Source: an uncultured Lachnospiraceae bacterium
Lineage (GTDB): Bacteria; Bacillota; Clostridia; Lachnospirales; Lachnospiraceae
Reading direction: 5' to 3'
Assembly (NCBI GenBank): GCA_910579425.1
Contig: CAJTVL010000125.1
Coordinates: 1 to 9,260, forward strand
Length of the DNA: 9,260 nt
The position numbers and the translations under genes were made by a program. Shown in pieces: positions 6,305-9,260 of the stretch. Every line of letters starts with the position of its first letter. Position 1 is the stretch's first letter. The notes below the pieces were generated by a model that was not told the DNA's origin, searched no databases, and saw only the letters and a program-made list of their open reading frames with translations.

Positions 6305-6889
6305 ATGGAGAATAATTTGACCAGAGAGGAAGCCTTAGCGCTTCTGAAAAAGTATAACAAGGAGCCTTTTCACATCCAGCACGCCCTTACGGTGGAGGGC
6401 GTTATGAGATGGTTCGCCGAGGAGCTCGGTTATGGAGCCGAGGCGGAGTATTGGGCGAATGCAGGACTTTTGCACGATATTGATTTTGAACTGTATCCGG
6501 AGCAGCACTGTCAGAAGGCGCCGGAGCTGCTCAGAGAGGGCGGAGTATCGGAGGATATGATCCGCTCCGTATGTTCCCATGGTTACGGACTGTGCTCTGA
6601 CGTGGAGCCGGAGCATGAGATGGAAAAGGTGCTTTTTGCGGTAGATGAGCTTACCGGGCTGATTGGCGCCGCGGCGCTTATGCGTCCTTCTAAAAGCGTG
6701 GCAGATATGGAGGTAAGCAGCATCAAAAAGAAATTCAAGGACAAAAGATTTGCCGCGGGCTGTTCCCGTGACGTAATCCGCCAGGGAGCAGAGCGGCTTG
6801 GCTGGGAGTTAAATGAACTTTTTGAAAAGACTATCCTTGCCATGCGCTCCTGCGAAAAACAGATTCAGGAGGAAATGGAGCAGGCATAA
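6305..6889 (+). CDS. HD-domain metal-dependent phosphohydrolase
   Basis: This 194-residue protein has the HD superfamily signature: H26 in HIQHALTVEGV, H57-D58 in AGLLHDIDFELYP, a His-containing VCSHGYG near residue 92, and D114 in LFAVDELTGLIGA. These are metal ligands for hydrolysis of a phosphate ester, commonly of a nucleotide. The 'GLLHDID' plus 'VDELTGLI' combination is shared by many stand-alone HD hydrolases of Firmicutes, whose substrates are mostly unknown. The C-terminus is a helical KKKFKDKRFAAG...AERLGWELNELF stretch. Start is well supported by AGGAG at 6292-6296, eight bases upstream. It lies 66 bases after the MCP remnant with no separate promoter visible, so it may use the promoter at 5934-5962. 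It converges on a GNAT gene. Confidence 0.88.
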   Translation: MENNLTREEALALLKKYNKEPFHIQHALTVEGVMRWFAEELGYGAEAEYWANAGLLHDIDFELYPEQHCQKAPELLREGGVSEDMIRSVCSHGYGLCSDVEPEHEMEKVLFAVDELTGLIGAAALMRPSKSVADMEVSSIKKKFKDKRFAAGCSRDVIRQGAERLGWELNELFEKTILAMRSCEKQIQEEMEQA

Positions 6890-6903
6890 ATTATGCCTGT
6901 TCC
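6877..6903. terminator. 13-bp hairpin over the HD gene stop, likely bidirectional terminator
   Basis: GGAGCAGGCATAA (6877-6889) pairs with TTATGCCTGTTCC (6891-6903), with one G-U pair. The innermost pairs must open to form a loop, for example CAGGCAT-AAATT-ATGCCTG. The arm contains the TAA stop of the HD gene and ends two bases from the stop of the convergent GNAT gene. There is no good T-run on either side, so termination strength is uncertain. Confidence 0.5.
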
Positions 6904-6904
6904 T

Positions 6905-7375
6905 CTATAAAATAATTTCCATTCCCACCTTTTGAGGCACAAGTCCGCAGGCCTGATAGAATTTCATTGCCGATTCATTCAGGCTCCAGACATTAAGGGT
7001 GACATTGTAGCAGTTCTGTGCTCTGGCAAAGTCCAGCACGTATTCATAGAGACGTCTGCCGATGTGCTGTCCTCTGACGGTTTCGTCCACGCAGAGATCG
7101 TCGATATAAAGGGTTTTAATATCTGTCAGGATATTGTCATTTGGATGCTGCTGAAAGATACAGAAAGCATAGCCCAAAACCCTGCCGCTTTCGTCCACTG
7201 CGGTGAAGATCGGACGGTTCCGGTCATGAATGAGTTCCCGCAGTTGCTCGTCCATGTATTTTTTTGCTCCGTACTTAAATAAGTCGGGACGCCCCTGGTG
7301 ATGTACCAGGCATACCTGCATGAGCAGGTCATTAATACCATCCATATCCTGCTCTTTTGCGTGTCTGATTTCCAT
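6905..7375 (-). CDS. GNAT family N-acetyltransferase
   Basis: This 156-residue protein is a single-domain GNAT. The N-terminal strand and helix are IRHAKEQDMDGINDLL. The central strand YIDDLCVDETVRGQHIG leads into motif A, with the acetyl-CoA pyrophosphate loop R101-GQHIG, and NESAMKFYQACGL (133-145) is motif B. The ending GMEIIL is typical of small GNATs that act on small amines or protein N-termini; the substrate is unknown. The ATG at 7375 is the first available, but the only good ribosome binding site, AGGAG on the minus strand, lies 13 bases upstream, which is longer than usual. Translation may therefore be weak, or may begin at a non-ATG codon just upstream. It is divergent from the small hypothetical gene at 7551. 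Confidence 0.87.
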   Translation of the reverse strand: MEIRHAKEQDMDGINDLLMQVCLVHHQGRPDLFKYGAKKYMDEQLRELIHDRNRPIFTAVDESGRVLGYAFCIFQQHPNDNILTDIKTLYIDDLCVDETVRGQHIGRRLYEYVLDFARAQNCYNVTLNVWSLNESAMKFYQACGLVPQKVGMEIIL

Positions 7376-7550
7376 AATGATATGTGTACTCCTTTTTTAC
7401 TAAGAAAATTTTTATTACTTCCTTAATAAGGGAAAGCGTTATATAATAATATAGCATACAGAGGATAGAAAATAAATAGAGCAATTTACTTTCTGCCGTC
7501 AGAGTGCAGAGAGTTACCGGCTGTAGGGCAGCCGGCAATGAAGGAGGGCA
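7376..7550. promoter_or_regulatory. A/T-rich divergent intergenic region
   Basis: This 175-base region separates two divergent genes. It holds several -10-like hexamers. The best on the plus strand is TATAAT at 7442-7447, with a poor -35 (TTCCTT, 7419-7424) 17 bases upstream. A near-palindrome TTCCTTAATAAGGGAA at 7419-7434 overlaps that -35 and may be a regulator site. No minus-strand promoter stands out for the GNAT gene. Confidence 0.4.
7517..7535 (+). other. Perfect 7-bp hairpin just upstream of a ribosome binding site
   Basis: CCGGCTG (7517-7523) pairs exactly with CAGCCGG (7529-7535) around a TAGGG loop. It ends five bases before AAGGAGGG (7541-7548). It lacks a T-run, so it is more likely a leader structure that affects translation or mRNA stability than a terminator. 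Confidence 0.5.
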
Positions 7551-7799
7551 ATGAAGGAAACAATCAATATGTCGGTATCGCAGGTTTTTGCAAAAAACGG
7601 AGAAAGGTATGCCTTCGTTTCCTTTACGGAGGGAGAGAAAAACGCGGAGGGCAGGATTCCGGACTGTAAGATCATTTCCAGCAAAGGCTTTGGTAAGGAA
7701 GAAATAGGGCAGCTTGAGGCTTACATGGAAAGGGAGCTTGCCAAACTTAAAAGGATGGCGGCGGGAGTCAATGCAATGCGGGCTTTTATGGAGCCGTGA
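7551..7799 (+). CDS. Small conserved-looking hypothetical protein
   Basis: This protein of up to 82 residues has no family I can name with confidence. It is soluble, with a beta-rich first half (VSQVFAKNGERYAFVSFTEG...GRIPDCKIISSKGF) and a helical second half (EEIGQLEAYMERELAKLKRMAAGVNAMRAFM). There is one cysteine, at residue 40. Normal codon use and a fold-like pattern indicate a real gene. The ATG at 7551 is only two bases from AAGGAGGG. The in-frame ATG at 7569, ten bases after a second AAGGA, is a fair alternative start and gives 76 residues beginning MSVSQVF. It is 61 bases upstream of the Rrf2-TcdA gene on the same strand, with no terminator between, so the two are probably cotranscribed. 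Confidence 0.7.
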   Translation: MKETINMSVSQVFAKNGERYAFVSFTEGEKNAEGRIPDCKIISSKGFGKEEIGQLEAYMERELAKLKRMAAGVNAMRAFMEP

Positions 7800-7829
7800 A
7801 GTGCATGACTGATTGAAATAGCAGGAATA

Positions 7830-7845
7830 GCCGCCTGAGGGCGGC
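7830..7845 (+). other. Short GC hairpin before the Rrf2-TcdA start
   Basis: GCCGCC (7830-7835) and GGCGGC (7840-7845) form a perfect stem with a TGAG loop, ending 15 bases before the ATG at 7861. The GAGG at 7837-7840 that would serve the earlier ATG at 7849 is partly inside this hairpin, which favours 7861 as the start. Confidence 0.45.
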
Positions 7846-7860
7846 AGAATGGTGGTTAAT

Positions 7861-9018
7861 ATGAAGGTATCAACAAAAGGCCGGTATGCCCTGCGGCTGA
7901 TGCTGGATCTGGCAGTCAACGATCAGAAGGAACCGATCAGGCTCAAGGAGGTTGCCGAGAGACAGCAGATTTCCGAGAAATATTTGGAGCAGATTATTTC
8001 CATATTAAATAAGGCCGGCTTTGTGAGTGGGATTCGGGGAGCACAGGGAGGGTACCGGCTTGCGAAGGAGCCTTCCGAATATACGGTGGGCATGATTCTT
8101 CGGCTGACCGAAAAGGAGCTGGCTCCGGTAAGCTGTGTCGGGGAGAATCCCGCACAGTGCAAGCGCAGGGCGGACTGTGTGACGGTGAAGGTCTGGGAGA
8201 AGGTAAATGGCGCAGTCAATCGGGTGATCGACAGTATCACTCTGGCAGATATGGTCAGATGGCAGAAGGAGGGAGAATCCCCGGAGGATGGCCGGGGGGA
8301 AGAAGAGCCTTTTGCCCGGACAAGGCTCCTTCTTGGGGATCCCGCCTTGGATAAGCTGAAAAACTCCCGTGTGGCCGTCTTTGGAATCGGCGGGGTCGGG
8401 GGCTATGTATGTGAAGCCCTTGCCCGAAGCGGAGTGGGGGCCCTGGATCTGGTGGATCACGACAGGGTGTGCATGTCCAACTTAAACCGTCAAATCATTG
8501 CCACCAGAGAAACCGTCGGACAGTATAAGGTGGAGGCAATGAAGGAGAGGATTCTTTCCATTAATCCCCAAGTCAGGGTGAGAGCCTGTCCCGTTTTTTT
8601 TCTGCCGGAGAACGCAGAGGAATTTCCCTTTGAGGAATACGATTACGTGGTGGATGCGGTAGATACGGTGACTGCCAAGCTTGCTCTTGTTATGGCAGCA
8701 AAAGAAAAGGGGGTTCCCATCATCAGCAGTATGGGCGCCGGGAACAAGCTGGAGGCAAGCGGGTTTAAGGTGGCGGATATTTACCAGACTAAGGTTTGTC
8801 CCCTTGCGAAGGTGATGCGCAGAGAATTGAAAAAGCGGGGGGTGGAGAATCTGAAGGTAGTATATTCGGAGGAGACGCCGATCCGGCCTGAGACAGAAAA
8901 TCTTAAGGGGGAGGAGCGCAGAATTACGCCTGCAAGCGCAGCCTTTGTTCCCTCTGCGGCAGGATTGATCCTGGCCGGGGAAGTGGTGAAGGATCTGACG
9001 GCTGAGCAATTCCAATAA
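7861..9018 (+). CDS. Rrf2 regulator - TcdA (tRNA t6A37 dehydratase) fusion protein
   Basis: One unbroken 385-residue frame carries two normally separate proteins. Residues 1-135 are an Rrf2/IscR-like regulator. They have the canonical opening MKVSTKGRYALRLMLDLA, the winged helix with SEKYLEQI and GIRGAQGGYRLAK, then Cys92, Cys100 and Cys106 before V111-W112, placed like the Fe-S ligands of IscR/NsrR relatives. Residues 136-150 are a charged linker. Residues 151-385 are a TcdA (YgdL/CsdL) E1-like enzyme, which activates t6A37 of tRNA with ATP and dehydrates it to cyclic ct6A. Its features are FARTRLLLG, the nucleotide-binding GIGGVGG (175-181), DLVDHD (196-201), NLNRQI (207-212), VDAVDTVTAK (264-273), ISSMGAGNK (288-296), KVCPLAKVMRRELKKRG (311-327) and FVPSAAGLI (362-370). 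Start 7861 is preferred over 7849 because it matches the Rrf2 consensus and has GGTGG at 7851-7855. Confidence 0.88.
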   Translation: MKVSTKGRYALRLMLDLAVNDQKEPIRLKEVAERQQISEKYLEQIISILNKAGFVSGIRGAQGGYRLAKEPSEYTVGMILRLTEKELAPVSCVGENPAQCKRRADCVTVKVWEKVNGAVNRVIDSITLADMVRWQKEGESPEDGRGEEEPFARTRLLLGDPALDKLKNSRVAVFGIGGVGGYVCEALARSGVGALDLVDHDRVCMSNLNRQIIATRETVGQYKVEAMKERILSINPQVRVRACPVFFLPENAEEFPFEEYDYVVDAVDTVTAKLALVMAAKEKGVPIISSMGAGNKLEASGFKVADIYQTKVCPLAKVMRRELKKRGVENLKVVYSEETPIRPETENLKGEERRITPASAAFVPSAAGLILAGEVVKDLTAEQFQ

Positions 9019-9046
9019 CAATAAAGAACGAAGGGGATGAAGGAGT

Positions 9047-9211
9047 ATGAGAGAAACAAACAGAAGGCAGAGCGCTTTTTACAGGGCGTTTCAGACAGGG
9101 AAAAAGAAACGGTACCTCCTGACACTGCTTCTTACGGCGGCGCTGGCGATGAGCGGCGGGCCTGCCGGGAAGGGCAATGTGTTGTATGCCAGGGCAGCAG
9201 GACGGCCGGTA
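9047..9211 (+). CDS. N-terminus of a secreted or membrane-anchored protein (partial)
   Basis: The frame opens at the ATG at 9047 and encodes 55 residues before the sequence turns into adapter. It looks like a long export signal. A positively charged N-region (RETNRRQ... and GKKKR at 18-22) is followed by the hydrophobic core YLLTLLLTAALAM (23-35), then small residues GGPAGKG and a candidate cleavage site after the ARA at residues 48-50. The mature protein is missing, so its function cannot be told. The ribosome binding site is probably AAGGGG at 9031-9036, ten bases upstream. It follows the fusion gene by 28 bases and is probably in the same operon. The frame stays open into the adapter (RSEEHTSELQS), and those residues must be ignored. 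Confidence 0.7.
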
Positions 9212-9260
9212 AGATCGGAAGAGCACACGTCTGAACTCCAGTCACATTACTCGATCTCGT
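9212..9260 (+). other. Illumina TruSeq-type adapter with i7 index (artefact)
   Basis: Positions 9212-9245 match the 34-base TruSeq index adapter, starting AGATCGGAAGAGCACACG and ending CTCCAGTCAC. The next eight bases, ATTACTCG (9246-9253), match the i7 index known as D701. ATCTCGT (9254-9260) begins the constant sequence that follows the index. This is library DNA left on the contig end, not part of the genome. It should be trimmed from 9212 (9211 is ambiguous). Confidence 0.98.

Noticed and set aside
8924..9226. Minus-strand open frame starting MLFRSY
   Set aside because: Its start codon and first residues come from the adapter, and the rest is antisense to the fusion gene.
9037..9234. Plus-strand open frame ending in KIGRAHV
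   Set aside because: Its C-terminus is encoded by sequencing adapter. The overlapping frame from 9047 has a clear signal peptide and is the real gene.
1..9260. CRISPR arrays, tRNA or rRNA genes, insertion sequences, prophage or integrase genes, defence systems
   Set aside because: I looked on both strands and saw no spaced direct repeats, cloverleaf or rRNA-like segments, transposase motifs, or long terminal inverted repeats.

Overview
The window reads like chromosomal DNA from a Gram-positive anaerobe of the Clostridia, most likely a Lachnospiraceae-type gut bacterium. This is inferred from strong AGGAGG-type ribosome binding sites, near-consensus sigma-A promoters, roughly even base composition, and the protein families and their wording. 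There are no tRNA, rRNA, CRISPR, phage or insertion-sequence features. It is mostly ordinary housekeeping and accessory sequence. The last 49 bases are not biological: they are an Illumina TruSeq-type adapter with its index, so the window is the end of an assembled contig.

Layout, left to right. The 3' end of an unidentified gene (3-86) is followed by a clear intrinsic terminator. A small cysteine-rich TIGR04076-type protein (minus) and a glycerophosphodiester phosphodiesterase (plus) diverge from a compact promoter region containing a perfect 12-bp palindrome. A RimJ-like GNAT acetyltransferase (minus) and a YbhE/YkgB-type beta-propeller 6-phosphogluconolactonase (plus) diverge from back-to-back promoters. 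A 211-residue unidentified protein with a highly repetitive Glu/Ala/Val helix follows, and it converges on a half-size ABC exporter (minus) across a shared hairpin terminator.

Divergent from the ABC gene is a methyl-accepting chemotaxis protein remnant. It keeps a strong extended -10 promoter, but only the last ~60 residues of the protein are recognisable. An HD-domain phosphohydrolase follows and converges on a second GNAT acetyltransferase (minus) across a 13-bp hairpin that includes the HD gene's stop codon.

The right end looks like a plus-strand operon: a small conserved-looking hypothetical protein, then a 385-residue in-frame fusion of an Rrf2/IscR-like Fe-S regulator with a TcdA (tRNA t6A37 dehydratase, E1/ThiF-like) enzyme, then the start of a signal-peptide-bearing protein cut off by the adapter.

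The most interesting biology is the Rrf2-TcdA fusion, which places a probable Fe-S or cysteine sensor and a tRNA-modifying enzyme in one polypeptide. A ribosome-binding-site-like sequence buried at the junction suggests it arose by stop-codon loss between two operon genes. Secondary points of interest are the MCP remnant with an intact promoter, the palindromic divergent promoter and the repetitive helical protein. The adapter matters because it would create a false C-terminus on the last gene.
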